A stretch of 64,000 nt of DNA from SZUA-36 sp963774415 (GCA_963774415.1 CAVZEU010000008.1:124001-188000); one strand, 5' to 3'; positions 25,485-34,882 are shown, counted from the first letter of the stretch. Notes: a model not told the origin generated them from the letters alone. Program-made: numbers and translations.

Positions 25485-27113
25485 TCAATCGCCCGGCGGG
25501 AACTCGAAGTCGGCGAACTGCTCGCGCAGCGCCGTTTTCTTGATTTTGCCGGTTGCCGTGTGCGGAATTTCATCGACGAACTCGACGGCGTCCGGCATCC
25601 ACCAGTCCGCGATTTTGCCCTCGAGGTAGGCCAGCACCGCGTCGGCGCCTAAGTTTGCGCCCGGTTTGCGCACGATGACCAACAACGGCCGCTCACCCCA
25701 CTTCGGATGCGCGATGCCGATGACGGCCGCCTCGGCGACGCCGTCGCAGCCGAGCGCCGTGTTTTCCACCCCGATCGAGGAGATCCACTCGCCGCCCGAC
25801 TTGATGACGTCCTTGTCGCGGTCGGTGATCTGCATGTAACCGAGTTCATCGATGTTGGCGATGTCGCCGGTGTCGAACCAGTTGTCCTCGTCCACTGCGG
25901 CCTCGTCGGCCCGGTAGTAGGCGCGGGCGATACCCGGTCCGCGGACCAGCAGGTGACCGGACGAGTTGCCGTCACGCGGCAGTTCCTTGCCGTTATCGTC
26001 GACCACCTTCATCTCGACCATGTACGGCGGCCGCCCCTGCTTGAGCATGAGCTGGATGCGCTCCTCGCCCTCGAGTCCCATGGTGGCGTGTTTCAACGCC
26101 CCGGTGGTGCCGATCGGCGACATCTCGGTCATGCCCCAGCCGTGAAAGACCTCGACGGCGTATTCGTTTTCCAGCTTTTCGATCATCATCCGCGGCAGCG
26201 CCGCGCCGCCGATCATGACGCGTTTGAGGTGATTCAGACCGAGGCCGTTCTCTTCCATGTACTGCAACAGCCCGAGCCACACGGTCGGCACCGCGGCCGA
26301 TGAGGTGACCTTTTCATTTTCCAGCAGCTCGTAGAGGCTCTTGCCGTCCATGCCCGCGCCGGGCAGGACCAGGCTGCCGCCGACCATGGGCACCGAAAAG
26401 ACCGTGCCCCAGGCATTGGCGTGGAACATCGGCACCACGGCCAGGAAGTTATCCGTCGAGCTGAATCCGAGCACGTCCGGCTGCGTGCACATGATGCTGT
26501 GCAATACGTTCGAGCGGTGCGAATAGAGCACGCCCTTGGGCTTGCCCGTGGTGCCGGAGGTGTAGCACAGCCCCGCGGCCGTGTTCTCATCGAAATGTTC
26601 CCATTTGAAACCGGGGTCGCTGTCGCCCAGCCAGGATTCGTAGGCCACCGCGCCGGGCAGGCTGGTTTCGGGCATGTGGGCGTCTTCGGTCAGGATGATG
26701 AACTTTCTGACGGTCGGCAGCCGCTCCGCGATGGCCTCGGCCAGGGGCACGAAGGTCAGATCGACGAACAGCAGGCGGTCCCGCGCGTGGTTGATGATAT
26801 AGACCAGTTGCTCGGTGAAGAGCCGCGGGTTGACGGTGTGGCAGACGGCGCCGATGCCCATGATGCCGTACCAGGCCTCCAGGTGGCGGTCGGTGTTCCA
26901 GGCCATCGTGGCAACGCGGTCACCGCTGCCGACGCCCTCCTGCTTGAGGGTGCTGGCTACACGCAGGGCGCGCCGCCTCAGGTCCCGGTAGGTGTAGCGC
27001 CGCAGCGGGCCTTCGACCGAGCGCGTGACCATCATGCGCTCGCCGTGATTGACGGCCGCGTGGTCCAGCATCGACGGCACGGTCAATGGGTAATCCTGCA
27101 TCAGGCCCTGCAT
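25485..27113 (-). CDS. Medium/long-chain acyl-CoA synthetase (AMP-binding family)
   Basis: A 542-residue ATP-dependent acyl-CoA ligase. The AMP-binding P-loop is YTSGTTGKPKGVLYSH near residue 184; the adenylate motif is GWGMTEMSPIG around 326, with the FDTGDIANIDELGYMQITDR segment near 428 and the catalytic Lys in GKIKKTALRE near the C-terminus. It belongs to the AlkK/medium-chain group by overall pattern. GAGGAG lies eight bases before the chosen ATG. It would activate fatty acids for degradation; a DUF3786-like or beta-oxidation partner is not visible. Confidence 0.9.
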   Translation of the reverse strand: MQGLMQDYPLTVPSMLDHAAVNHGERMMVTRSVEGPLRRYTYRDLRRRALRVASTLKQEGVGSGDRVATMAWNTDRHLEAWYGIMGIGAVCHTVNPRLFTEQLVYIINHARDRLLFVDLTFVPLAEAIAERLPTVRKFIILTEDAHMPETSLPGAVAYESWLGDSDPGFKWEHFDENTAAGLCYTSGTTGKPKGVLYSHRSNVLHSIMCTQPDVLGFSSTDNFLAVVPMFHANAWGTVFSVPMVGGSLVLPGAGMDGKSLYELLENEKVTSSAAVPTVWLGLLQYMEENGLGLNHLKRVMIGGAALPRMMIEKLENEYAVEVFHGWGMTEMSPIGTTGALKHATMGLEGEERIQLMLKQGRPPYMVEMKVVDDNGKELPRDGNSSGHLLVRGPGIARAYYRADEAAVDEDNWFDTGDIANIDELGYMQITDRDKDVIKSGGEWISSIGVENTALGCDGVAEAAVIGIAHPKWGERPLLVIVRKPGANLGADAVLAYLEGKIADWWMPDAVEFVDEIPHTATGKIKKTALREQFADFEFPPGD

Positions 27114-27183
27114 CTGTGCGTCTCCTCGGCAAGGGGGCGCCGCGGCGCCGGCTTCGCCTGCATGGTCATGGCAGCATGATCTT

Positions 27184-27564
27184 TCACACACTCAGCCCGG
27201 ATAATATACCAACTGCCTCCGCCGCATGTTCGGCCGGGACGAAAATGTGGTCGTGAAAGTAGCCGGCCATTACGTTGGCGGGTATGTCGCGGGCGGCCAG
27301 TGCGGCCGCGATCCTGGCAGTCAGTCCCGTCGCATGCAGGTTCGTGTCGAGGTCGAGCGTAATGCACCTGAAGCGGCCGCTGTAGTCCAGGCCGGCCCTT
27401 TCCGCCGCTTGCTGCTGCAGCACCAGCGTGAGACCCTCGGCTTCGGCGACACAGGCGATGGGTTCGCAATCCGCATAATCGCCGTAGCGGGATGTTTCCA
27501 GCGTGCAGAACACGAAATCGCCTGTTTCCAGGCGCGGCTTCAGGGAACGAAATGTTTCGGTCAT
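27184..27564 (-). CDS. ACT-domain protein (ACT_7/DUF2241-like)
   Basis: A 126-residue protein of the small two-ACT family. The first half has CTLETSRYGDYADCEP and the second RCITLDLDTNLHATGL, then VMAGYFHDHIFVPAEHA. ACT domains bind amino acids and other small ligands. It is transcribed before the acyl-CoA synthetase gene with a 70-base gap, so co-transcription is possible. Its ligand is unknown. Confidence 0.8.
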   Translation of the reverse strand: MTETFRSLKPRLETGDFVFCTLETSRYGDYADCEPIACVAEAEGLTLVLQQQAAERAGLDYSGRFRCITLDLDTNLHATGLTARIAAALAARDIPANVMAGYFHDHIFVPAEHAAEAVGILSGLSV

Positions 27565-27694
27565 ATTTATCCGCTATTATCCTTACCGGGCCTGCGCATG
27601 TCATCGCGCAGGGTAACGGGCTGATTGCAGTCTACCGGAAGTTCGGTGGTGCGCAAAAACGCCCGTGCGGTCTTGCGAGGTGGGTGCAGCCGAT

Positions 27695-28111
27695 ATGAAC
27701 CTGTTGTTTTTGTGCAGCGGCAACGCCTGCCGCTCGCAGATGGCTGAAGGCTGGGCGCGCGTGCTCGGGGGCGACGCCATCGGTGTCCGATCTGCCGGTA
27801 TCGAGGCACACGGGCAAAACGCGCGCGCGATCGATGTCATGCGCGAGGCGGGGGTCGACATCTCGCAGCAGCGGTCGACGCCCCTGACGCCGGAGATGCT
27901 CGATTGGGCCGACCTGGTCGTGACGGTCTGTGGGCATGCCGACGAGCATTGCCCGGTGCTCCCGGCCGACACGCGCAAGCAACACTGGCCGTTGGCGGAC
28001 CCGGCCAGGGCCGAGGGTTCCGATGCCGACGTCATGGCCGTTTTCAGGGCCAGCCGTGATGACATCCATAACCGTGTCGAGACGCTGCTCCGGCGGATCG
28101 GGGAAAAGTGA
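27695..28111 (+). CDS. arsC: Arsenate reductase, thioredoxin-coupled LMW-phosphatase fold (ArsC)
   Basis: A 138-residue enzyme that reduces arsenate to arsenite. The P-loop CSGNACRSQMAEGWA (Cys near residue 8) gives the catalytic CX5R motif. Distal cysteines at TVCGHADEHCPV match those needed for the thioredoxin-type disulfide relay. It sits four bases before the Acr3 pump gene on the same strand, so reduction and export are coupled. Confidence 0.93.
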   Translation: MNLLFLCSGNACRSQMAEGWARVLGGDAIGVRSAGIEAHGQNARAIDVMREAGVDISQQRSTPLTPEMLDWADLVVTVCGHADEHCPVLPADTRKQHWPLADPARAEGSDADVMAVFRASRDDIHNRVETLLRRIGEK

Positions 28112-28114
28112 ATC

Positions 28115-29209
28115 GTGCAGGAGAACAACTTGGAGCCTGACCAGGCAAACACATCCGAAATGGGTCTGTTCGAGCGCTTCCTGACCTTGTGGGTCGCGCT
28201 CTGCATCATCGCCGGTATCACGCTTGGCCACTTGTTGCCGCGCTGGTTTCAACTGATGGGCGGTATCGAAGTCGCGCGTATCAATTTGCCGGTCGCCGTG
28301 CTGATCTGGTTGATGATCATCCCGATGCTGCTGAAGATCGACCTCAGGGCATTGAAAAACGTACGCCGCTATATGCGCGGTGTCGGCGTCACGCTGCTCG
28401 TCAACTGGGGCATCAAGCCGTTTTCAATGGCCCTGCTGGCCTGGCTGTTCATCGGACACCTGTTCCGCCCGTGGCTGCCGCAGGCACAGATCGAGTCCTA
28501 TATCGCCGGCCTGATCATCCTCGCGGCGGCGCCGTGCACGGCCATGGTTTTTGTCTGGAGTCACCTGATGCGGGGCGAGCCGCATTTCACGCTCTCGCAG
28601 GTGGCGCTCAATGACGTGATCATGGTGTTCGCATTCGCGCCGGTGGTCGCTCTGCTGCTGGGGCTTTCCAGCATCAGCGTGCCGTGGGACACGTTGCTGC
28701 TGTCGGTGCTGTTATACATCGCCGTACCCCTCCTCATCGCGCACGCCTGGCGTGGACGCCTGCTCGAGGGCGCCAACGGGCGCGCGCGCCTCGAGCAGGC
28801 GATCGACAGGGTCGGACCGGTATCGTTGGCTGCGCTGCTGGCGACACTGGTGCTGTTGTTCGGCTTCCAGGGGGAACAGATCCTGGCGCAGCCGCTGATC
28901 ATTGCCCTGCTGGCGGTGCCGATCCTGATCCAGGTGCTGTTCAACTCGGCGCTGGCCTACTTCCTGAATCGGCAGGCGCGCATGCCGCACTGCGTGGCCG
29001 GGCCTTCGGCGCTGATCGGGGCCAGCAATTTTTTCGAGCTCGCCGTCGCCACCGCCATAGCCCTGTTCGGTTTCGAGTCCGGTGCGGCGCTGGCGACCGT
29101 GGTCGGCGTGCTGATCGAGGTGCCCGTGATGCTGTTTGCGGTGCGCCTGGTCAACCGCTCACGCGATTGGTACGAGATGCGGGCGGGCGTCGAAAAGCTG
29201 CGTTGCTGA
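28115..29209 (+). CDS. acr3: Arsenite efflux permease Acr3
   Basis: A 364-residue ten-helix exporter of the ACR3 family. Motifs are GLFERFLTLWVALCIIAGI at the start, the cysteine-bearing AAAPCTAMVFVWSHLM near residue 140 and GASNFFELAVATAIALFG near 300. The GTG start follows arsC by three bases; an ATG at codon 16 is an alternative. Together with arsC it forms a minimal arsenic resistance pair without an ArsR repressor nearby. Confidence 0.93.
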   Translation: MQENNLEPDQANTSEMGLFERFLTLWVALCIIAGITLGHLLPRWFQLMGGIEVARINLPVAVLIWLMIIPMLLKIDLRALKNVRRYMRGVGVTLLVNWGIKPFSMALLAWLFIGHLFRPWLPQAQIESYIAGLIILAAAPCTAMVFVWSHLMRGEPHFTLSQVALNDVIMVFAFAPVVALLLGLSSISVPWDTLLLSVLLYIAVPLLIAHAWRGRLLEGANGRARLEQAIDRVGPVSLAALLATLVLLFGFQGEQILAQPLIIALLAVPILIQVLFNSALAYFLNRQARMPHCVAGPSALIGASNFFELAVATAIALFGFESGAALATVVGVLIEVPVMLFAVRLVNRSRDWYEMRAGVEKLRC

Positions 29210-29411
29210 CGTTGCTTGCGCGCCCCGCGGCGGGCGCTGCCGCCAGCGGCACGCCATTTTCAGGATTGCCGTTGCCGCCGCTGCGATCATAGGTAACAAT
29301 ACAGCTTCATAAATCGGCCGCGAACAACGTCACGGAAGACGGCCGGCTGGTGGGCTGGGGCCTGTTGCAAGGGGTTGATCGGGAGCGAGGGCAATCAAGC
29401 TCGATGACATC

Positions 29412-30536
29412 GTGTTGAAGTTCGCAGTAGCCATACCGCTACTGGTTTCGGCGGCGCTGTGCCTGGCCGACACCGAGCCGACAGCAGCGGCGGAGCAAAC
29501 ACCTCCAGCGAAGGCAACGGACACAGCGGCGGAGGCAACGGACACACCTGCGAAGGCGCCGGACACACCCGCGCAGGCGGCGGACGCCCCGGCGCCGCAG
29601 GCAGGCGGGTCCGTGGGCGGTGAAGATGCTGGCGGCGAAGATGAAACGCTGCTGGACCGGCACAAGGAAGCGGTCGACTCCCGCGTGCAAAGGGCGTCCC
29701 AATGGGTCGATTCCTTCTTCAACGACCCGGATTATGAGGCCGAGGTCGCGACCACCCAGATCCGTATCCGGCCGGAACTGTATTACCGCAAAGAGCAGCA
29801 TCTCAAGCCGCGTTTGCGGGCTTCGGTCAAGCTGAGCCTGCCGAACCTCGGCCACCGCGTCAGCCTGTTTGCCGGTAACGGGCCGCGCGAGGACGACCGC
29901 GATGAAGGCACCGATGACACCAAAGAGAAATCGGTCATCGGGCTGCAGTTCTTCGGCAAGGAGCTGAAGAACTGGCATTTCAGCTTTACGGCCGGCCTCA
30001 AATTCAACAGCGCCGCCTTTTTCAGCGGTCCGCGGCTGCGTTACACCAATGATCTAACCGAGAAGGATTCCTACCGCTTTACCCAGGAACTGCTGTGGCA
30101 GACCGATAACAACTGGCACATTCGCTCGCGGCTGGATTTCAACCACATTTTCAACGACGACTACCTGTTCAGGCAAACCGTTGACGGGCTCTGGCGCGAG
30201 GAAAGACGCAACAAGGAAGGCTACCGCACGCGGGTCAGCAGTTTCCTGACGCACCGCCTGGATGAGCGTGCCGGTTTGCAGTACGAGTTCACCACCATCC
30301 TGCACCAGCGGCCGCACAACCACGTCGACCGCTATACCTTGGCGCTCAGATTCCGCCGGCAAACGGCCCGTGACTGGCTGTATTACGAGATCGTCCCCGA
30401 AATCGCCTGGGAGGATCGTTACGAGTTCAAAGCCAACCCGGGCATCCATTTGCGGCTCGAGATCTTTTACGGCACGCCCAACGAGTATGACCGTTCGATC
30501 GATGACACCGAAGAGGACGACGATTTCCGCTGGTAG
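29412..30536 (+). CDS. Predicted outer-membrane beta-barrel protein with repeat linker
   Basis: A 374-residue protein of no recognised family. A signal peptide of 19 residues precedes an Ala/Thr/Pro-rich linker (residues 20-66) made of imperfect repeats such as ATDTPAKAPDTPAQ. After an acidic stretch, residues 110-370 alternate polar and aromatic residues as in a beta-barrel (LRASVKLSLPNLGHRVSLFAG, WHFSFTAGLKFNSAAFFSG). The end is acidic with a final Trp (DDFRW). The start is GTG, so its exact position is uncertain. Confidence 0.6.
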   Translation: MLKFAVAIPLLVSAALCLADTEPTAAAEQTPPAKATDTAAEATDTPAKAPDTPAQAADAPAPQAGGSVGGEDAGGEDETLLDRHKEAVDSRVQRASQWVDSFFNDPDYEAEVATTQIRIRPELYYRKEQHLKPRLRASVKLSLPNLGHRVSLFAGNGPREDDRDEGTDDTKEKSVIGLQFFGKELKNWHFSFTAGLKFNSAAFFSGPRLRYTNDLTEKDSYRFTQELLWQTDNNWHIRSRLDFNHIFNDDYLFRQTVDGLWREERRNKEGYRTRVSSFLTHRLDERAGLQYEFTTILHQRPHNHVDRYTLALRFRRQTARDWLYYEIVPEIAWEDRYEFKANPGIHLRLEIFYGTPNEYDRSIDDTEEDDDFRW

Positions 30537-30559
30537 ACGGAGCGTTCAACGGCTTGCGC

Positions 30560-30844
30560 TCAGTCGACGATCTCCACGCCTTTCCAGAAGGCGATTCGAC
30601 CTTTGATGTGATCGGCGGCCTCCGCGGTCCGCGGGTAGTACCAGGCGGCGTCCGGATTGGTGCTGCCGCCGGCTTCGATACTGTAGTAGCTGGCCTCGCC
30701 GCCCTTCCAGGGGCAATAGGTGCGGGTCTCGCTGGGGCGCAGGAATTTTGTCCTGACCGCTTCAGGCGGGAAGTAATGGTTGCCTTCGACGACAATCGTG
30801 TCGTCGCTCTCGGCGATGACTTCGTTGTTCCAGATTGCACGCAT
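30560..30844 (-). CDS. DUF427 family protein
   Basis: A 94-residue cytosolic protein. The family pattern is clear: the RAIWNNEVIAESDDTIVVEGNHYFP start, the RTYCPWKGGEASYYS middle with its conserved Cys, and the AAWYYPRTAEAADHIKGRIAFW end. DUF427 proteins are small beta-rich folds of unknown role. It is monocistronic and converges with the beta-barrel gene. Confidence 0.9.
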   Translation of the reverse strand: MRAIWNNEVIAESDDTIVVEGNHYFPPEAVRTKFLRPSETRTYCPWKGGEASYYSIEAGGSTNPDAAWYYPRTAEAADHIKGRIAFWKGVEIVD

Positions 30845-31005
30845 TTATCGTCTCCGCGGTAGCTTTTGACCATGCAAGTGTAACGCAACGGAAGCGGGCT
30901 GTTGCGGCGCCATGACCGCCGGGGCCAATTTGCCGCGCGCTGGACTCGGCTCTGGCCCCGTGCCAACATGTGTGCCCTGAATCCAGCCAGGGCCATAACG
31001 AGAAC

Positions 31006-31764
31006 ATGCCTGAAGTACTCACGACTTCCCTGCTGCTGTTCCTGGTCGGCCTCGTCGCCGGCACACTGAACGTGATCGCCGGCGGCGGCTCGCTGCTGAC
31101 TCTGCCGGTGATGATCTTCCTTGGTCTGCCGCCGACGGTCGCCAACGGCACCAACCGCGTGGCCATCCTGATCCAGAACATCGGCGCCTCGTGGAGTTTC
31201 CATCGCCGCGGCTTGCTGCCCACACGCTGGCTCGTGCTGGCGGTCCCGCCGGCCCTGGTGGGTGCCGTGATCGGCACGCTCGCTGCGGTCCGGATCGGGG
31301 AACTGGCATTCCAGCGAATCCTCGCGGTGGTCCTGGTGGCGGCCGCCGCCTGGATGCTGTGGCGCCCCCAGCGCCCGACCGTGGAAGGCGATGCCGCCCT
31401 GCCGGCCGGGATGCGCCGCTGGGGTTTCGTCGGGGCGTATTTTCTGATCGGTGTGTACGGCGGCTTTATCCAGGCGGGCATAGGCTTTTTGATCCTGGCG
31501 GCGATTTCGGCGGCAGGCCTCGACCTGATCCGGGGCAATGCCCTGAAAGTGACCGTGGTGCTTACCTTTACCTCGCTCTCACTGATCCTGTTTGCACTGA
31601 ACGGCAAGGTGGACTGGGCCATGGGTCTGGCGCTGGCGGCGGGCAACTTTGCCGGCGGCCTGGCGGGCGTCCGTCTGCAGGTGCTCAAGGGCCAAAAATG
31701 GGTGCGAGGCGTGGTCACCGCGATGATCGTGCTGTTCGCGCTGCGTCTGCTCATCGGCGGATGA
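31006..31764 (+). CDS. TSUP/TauE family sulfite or organosulfur exporter-like permease
   Basis: A 252-residue membrane protein with about eight helices. The TSUP signature GLVAGTLNVIAGGGSLLTLP lies near residue 13, and its repeat YGGFIQAGIGFLILAAI lies near 145. Members move sulfite, sulfoacetate or other anions; the substrate is not known here. The ATG at 31006 is chosen; an upstream frame opening adds twelve residues with no ribosome site. No sulfur genes flank it. Confidence 0.85.
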   Translation: MPEVLTTSLLLFLVGLVAGTLNVIAGGGSLLTLPVMIFLGLPPTVANGTNRVAILIQNIGASWSFHRRGLLPTRWLVLAVPPALVGAVIGTLAAVRIGELAFQRILAVVLVAAAAWMLWRPQRPTVEGDAALPAGMRRWGFVGAYFLIGVYGGFIQAGIGFLILAAISAAGLDLIRGNALKVTVVLTFTSLSLILFALNGKVDWAMGLALAAGNFAGGLAGVRLQVLKGQKWVRGVVTAMIVLFALRLLIGG

Positions 31765-31795
31765 GCGGGGGAACGGCCCCGGTACCGCCGTCGTA

Positions 31796-32272
31796 TCAGC
31801 CGCCGCGCTCCGTGTTGTTGGGAAACTGCTGGCGGTCCCTGGCGGTGGCGGTTTCCTTGCATACGCCGTGGATCGAAAGATCGGGCGGCTGCACATTGCG
31901 GTCGCGCTCCAGCCAGCCCTCGCGGCAGTAGCCCGTGGCCTGCAATTTCTTTTCCAGGTGTTCGCGGATGAAGGCTTCATCGACGTAGCCGCTGCCGCGG
32001 CGCTGCCGGCCCACCGGGGCAGCGACACTGATACCGATACCGCCGTAAAGGTGGCCGCTGCTGCCGCCGGTGACCTGCGCACCGCCGCTGACAGGCCGGG
32101 GAGGCGGGGGCTCCGGCCGCGGCGGCTTGGCCAGCGTGATCGTGTAATAGAACTCCTTGGTGCCGTCGCTGTCGATTTTGGTCGCCAGGTAGTCCGAAGG
32201 CTCCGGTCGTTGCCGCGCGCCGCTGCAGGCGCAGGTCAGAAGCAACAACGGCAGGAAGTATGACGTCTTCAC
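31796..32272 (-). CDS. Predicted secreted lipoprotein, unknown function
   Basis: A 158-residue protein of no recognised family. A signal of 16 residues ends in LLTCACSG, where either Cys could be lipidated. A Pro/Arg linker (KPPRPEPPPPRPVSG) is followed by a Gly/Ser-rich segment (GGAQVTGGSSGHLYGGIG) and a helical C-terminal region with two Cys (GYCREGWLERD and GVCKETA) that could form a disulfide. Confidence 0.6.
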   Translation of the reverse strand: MKTSYFLPLLLLTCACSGARQRPEPSDYLATKIDSDGTKEFYYTITLAKPPRPEPPPPRPVSGGAQVTGGSSGHLYGGIGISVAAPVGRQRRGSGYVDEAFIREHLEKKLQATGYCREGWLERDRNVQPPDLSIHGVCKETATARDRQQFPNNTERGG

Positions 32273-32415
32273 GATTATGCGCTCACTTGATCCTGCAAAA
32301 TGTAACAGGCTATTGTAGTCGTCTGTCCCTACACCCGTGTTAATGATCCATTAATGCGGTGTGGAAGTCAGCCGCCGAAAAAGGCCTGCGCCGCAGCAGC
32401 ACCGGCGCGGGCCGA

Positions 32416-32958
32416 TCAGGCGCCACCATTGCGGCGCCGCGCCGGTTCCGGTTTCCAGCGCGAGAATTTGGAGTAGGCGCCTTCCTCGTCACAGTATTCC
32501 GGGTACTCGTCGAGGCGTTCCGCCAACCACTGGAACCACTCGTGGATCGAGGGGCGTTGGTGTTTTTCCCGCAGCCAATTGGAGTGCGGCCCGAGCACGC
32601 GCCAACTCGCCTGGATGGTGCCGCCCATCAGTTGCTGCACCAGCCGGAACGGCGCGATGCGGTGATAGACCATCAGGCCCACTGCCTCCAGCGTGGTGCT
32701 GACCAGCATGGCCGCTTCCTGCAACTCCAGCGACAGCGCATCTTCCCTGCACTTCCGGCACTCCAGTTCGTAATCCATGATCAGCCGCAGGGCGCGGGTG
32801 AAGGCCTGGCTCTGAAAGGCGCGGATGATCTCCATCGAGGCCGCTTCCTGCCGTTGTTGGCGGTAGTGACGGATTTCCGCCAGGCCAAAGAAGACACCGC
32901 TGATGACCAGCAGCGTACCGAATATCTCGGCCAGGTTGGAGAGCGTTTGCAGATCCAC
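32416..32958 (-). CDS. Hypothetical protein with one N-terminal membrane helix
   Basis: A 180-residue protein with GTG start (MDLQTLSNLAEIFGTLL). One helix near residues 10-28 would anchor a soluble, helix-rich C-terminal part with conserved-looking acidic/aromatic motifs (SIHEWFQWLAERLDEY). It resembles uncharacterised DUF4760-like membrane proteins in layout, but this is weak. Function is unknown. Confidence 0.6.
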   Translation of the reverse strand: MDLQTLSNLAEIFGTLLVISGVFFGLAEIRHYRQQRQEAASMEIIRAFQSQAFTRALRLIMDYELECRKCREDALSLELQEAAMLVSTTLEAVGLMVYHRIAPFRLVQQLMGGTIQASWRVLGPHSNWLREKHQRPSIHEWFQWLAERLDEYPEYCDEEGAYSKFSRWKPEPARRRNGGA

Positions 32959-33046
32959 CGGTCAAATTCCAGGTTCGGAAAACTCAAGCCAACATAGCAC
33001 ATTCGATGGCACAACTGGAATCCGCCGTACTGCCCTGTCCCGCTTG

Positions 33047-33415
33047 TTATTGGCCGGTTCGGGACGTGGCCAGGTTGAACGCTATTATCAGCAGTAACAA
33101 CATGGCGATGCCGACAGCAAATGCAATTTTCAGCGTCCGCGTGCGCCGCGGCAGATCCGACCACCTGGTTCCCTGCTTCCATTTGTCCTTGTTCGCCAGG
33201 CCCGTCAACAGGAAAATCGCTCCTATACCCCAGAATGCCGGGTTATGCGTTGCGATCCCGACCGGTATCCAGCTGAAGCCGATAATAAACAGCGCCTTGT
33301 AGTTGGGAACACGCTTGCGCGTTTTGTCTTTGGATCCGTTGATGACCAGGGCGGCGGTAAGCGCAACGGCCAGAATCGCGACCAGAACCATGATTCCCGC
33401 AAGGTCCATATTCAT
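33047..33415 (-). CDS. Hypothetical small membrane protein
   Basis: A 122-residue protein with hydrophobic segments near residues 5-25, 43-75 and 95-115, probably four helices. Basic loops (SKDKTRKRVPNYK and RRTRTLK) lie between them. No family was recognised. It follows the SnoaL-like gene by nine bases, so it is likely the last gene of the VOC-SnoaL transcript. Confidence 0.55.
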   Translation of the reverse strand: MNMDLAGIMVLVAILAVALTAALVINGSKDKTRKRVPNYKALFIIGFSWIPVGIATHNPAFWGIGAIFLLTGLANKDKWKQGTRWSDLPRRTRTLKIAFAVGIAMLLLLIIAFNLATSRTGQ

Positions 33416-33424
33416 TGCTGGCGG

Positions 33425-33856
33425 TTAACGCCTGGTTCTGCCGCCGGCCTCGCCGCTCACCTGGCGTTGGAATTCGGCTTCGTCGTAATGCCCCTCGGAC
33501 GCCTGGATCAGGCCGTCGGCGTTCAAGGTCCATACTTCGCAGCCCTTGATGCGAACCGACATCCCCGTGCCGCCGGGGCCCGTATTGGTTCCAGTCCATA
33601 TCCAGTGGAAAGTCACGCGGCTGCCCGCCTGTTCGACCCGGTCCGGCCTTACGACCATGTCGGGAAACGCCTCCATGAAGGCCCCGGCCATGACGGCAAT
33701 GGCAACACGGCCGACGGCGGGCTCACCGGAATTGACGGCCAGGGACCCGTCCTCGGCGTAAAAAGACGCCAGCTGTTCCGGGTCCTGGCTGCTCCAGGCC
33801 TCGCCGTAGCGGAATGCGAATTCGGTGAGTTCTGACGGAGTCACTGGCGCTGTCAC
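33425..33856 (-). CDS. SnoaL/NTF2-like protein
   Basis: A 143-residue protein of the NTF2-like fold, which hosts many small-molecule isomerases and cyclases. The pattern is RYGEAWSSQDPEQLASFYAEDG at the N-terminus, AIAVMAGAFMEAFPDMVV, then FHWIWTGTNTGPGG and the C-terminal VWTLNADGLIQASEGHYD. The GTG start overlaps the stop of the upstream VOC gene by four bases, so the two are coupled. The substrate is unknown. Confidence 0.82.
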   Translation of the reverse strand: MTAPVTPSELTEFAFRYGEAWSSQDPEQLASFYAEDGSLAVNSGEPAVGRVAIAVMAGAFMEAFPDMVVRPDRVEQAGSRVTFHWIWTGTNTGPGGTGMSVRIKGCEVWTLNADGLIQASEGHYDEAEFQRQVSGEAGGRTRR

Positions 33857-34287
33857 CCCTTCGCCTTCGTTAGCGACCCTTTCAACTCGACCACGTTGCC
33901 TTCCGGGTCATTGACGTAAATGGACGGGCCCTCGCCTTCAGCACCGTAGCGGTTCTCGACCGGTCCGGGCTCACAGCCCTTTGCGCGCAGGTAGTCGATA
34001 ATGGCGTCGCCGTCGAAGGGTTCCACACCCAGGCACAGGTGGTCCAGGTTCCTGCCCTCCTCGCCGGGCGCCGCGCCGCCCTTCCGCCCCAGATGGCCGT
34101 CCACCGGCACCAGGTCGATCAGGGAACGACCCGCCCGCAACTGATACAGGCCGGCCTTCGCCTGCACCTTTTCCAGTTCGCAGCCCAGCACGCCCATGTA
34201 GAAATCCATCATCGCGCGGAGGTCGCTCACCCGCAGCACGATATGATCGATCTGTTTAACCCTGAAAATTGAATTCGCGGTGTTCAT
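33853..34287 (-). CDS. VOC (glyoxalase/dioxygenase fold) family protein
   Basis: A 144-residue VOC protein with two beta-alpha-beta-beta-beta modules. Potential metal ligands are His15 in QIDHIVLRV, a second His in NLDHLCLGV and a Glu in the GNVVELKG C-terminal strand, matching the glyoxalase I layout. It belongs to a group often annotated as virulence or lactoylglutathione lyase. Together with the coupled SnoaL-like gene it suggests small-molecule detoxification. Confidence 0.85.
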   Translation of the reverse strand: MNTANSIFRVKQIDHIVLRVSDLRAMMDFYMGVLGCELEKVQAKAGLYQLRAGRSLIDLVPVDGHLGRKGGAAPGEEGRNLDHLCLGVEPFDGDAIIDYLRAKGCEPGPVENRYGAEGEGPSIYVNDPEGNVVELKGSLTKAKG

Positions 34288-34335
34288 TGCTCCCGTAAAT
34301 TACCGGTTCCGGGATTCAGTGTAATTGTTCGAAGC

Positions 34336-34743
34336 TCAATCGGCGACTCTGCGCCAGCCGACCGCGAGGCCGCCCTCGAGTTCCATGCCGACGCCAACGG
34401 CGCTGATCTTGCCGTTGCTGATCCATGAAACCTTGTAGACATCGCCGTTCTGCTCGATGACGAGGTCGTATTCGTCCGAGAACGCCCCGTTGTCATAGAA
34501 GTAGCGGACGTGGTAATGCCCGGTGAAGCCCTCTCTCGGCCCCCCTGTCGCCAGGCCGGGCCCGTGGTGCTTTCCAGCGTATATCCAGCGAGCGTTCAGC
34601 GTTCCCGGCGCGTAGCTCTTGGTGTAAAGGACGAAGCCGACATTGGGCGCATCCGGAGCCTGGGCCGCGAGCGCGGCCGGGGCGTATCCCGGGGCCAGGC
34701 ACACTGTCGCGAGTAATGCCGTGATGAAGACTGATCTACGCAT
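34336..34743 (-). CDS. Predicted secreted protein, unknown function
   Basis: A 135-residue protein with a signal peptide of about 25 residues (ending ALAAQA). The mature part looks like a single beta-sandwich: GFVLYTKSYAPGTLNARWIY, HYHVRYFYDNGAFSDEYDLVI and a closing GMELEGGLAVGWRRV. No cysteines occur in the mature region. The ATG at 34743 has GAGAG upstream and is preferred over a longer frame. No family was recognised. Confidence 0.6.
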   Translation of the reverse strand: MRRSVFITALLATVCLAPGYAPAALAAQAPDAPNVGFVLYTKSYAPGTLNARWIYAGKHHGPGLATGGPREGFTGHYHVRYFYDNGAFSDEYDLVIEQNGDVYKVSWISNGKISAVGVGMELEGGLAVGWRRVAD

Positions 34744-34882
34744 GATGCTCTCCTTTCGTTGGTGTCGTGTGACCCGTCGCCGGGCCCCTGGTTGCGGCCG
34801 CCCCCTGTTTCCGGCCTGGCGCATTGCCGGTTGTGCGGCTGCATGGCGTATTGGTTTCGGCGGCATCTACGAGCATGCCTTG

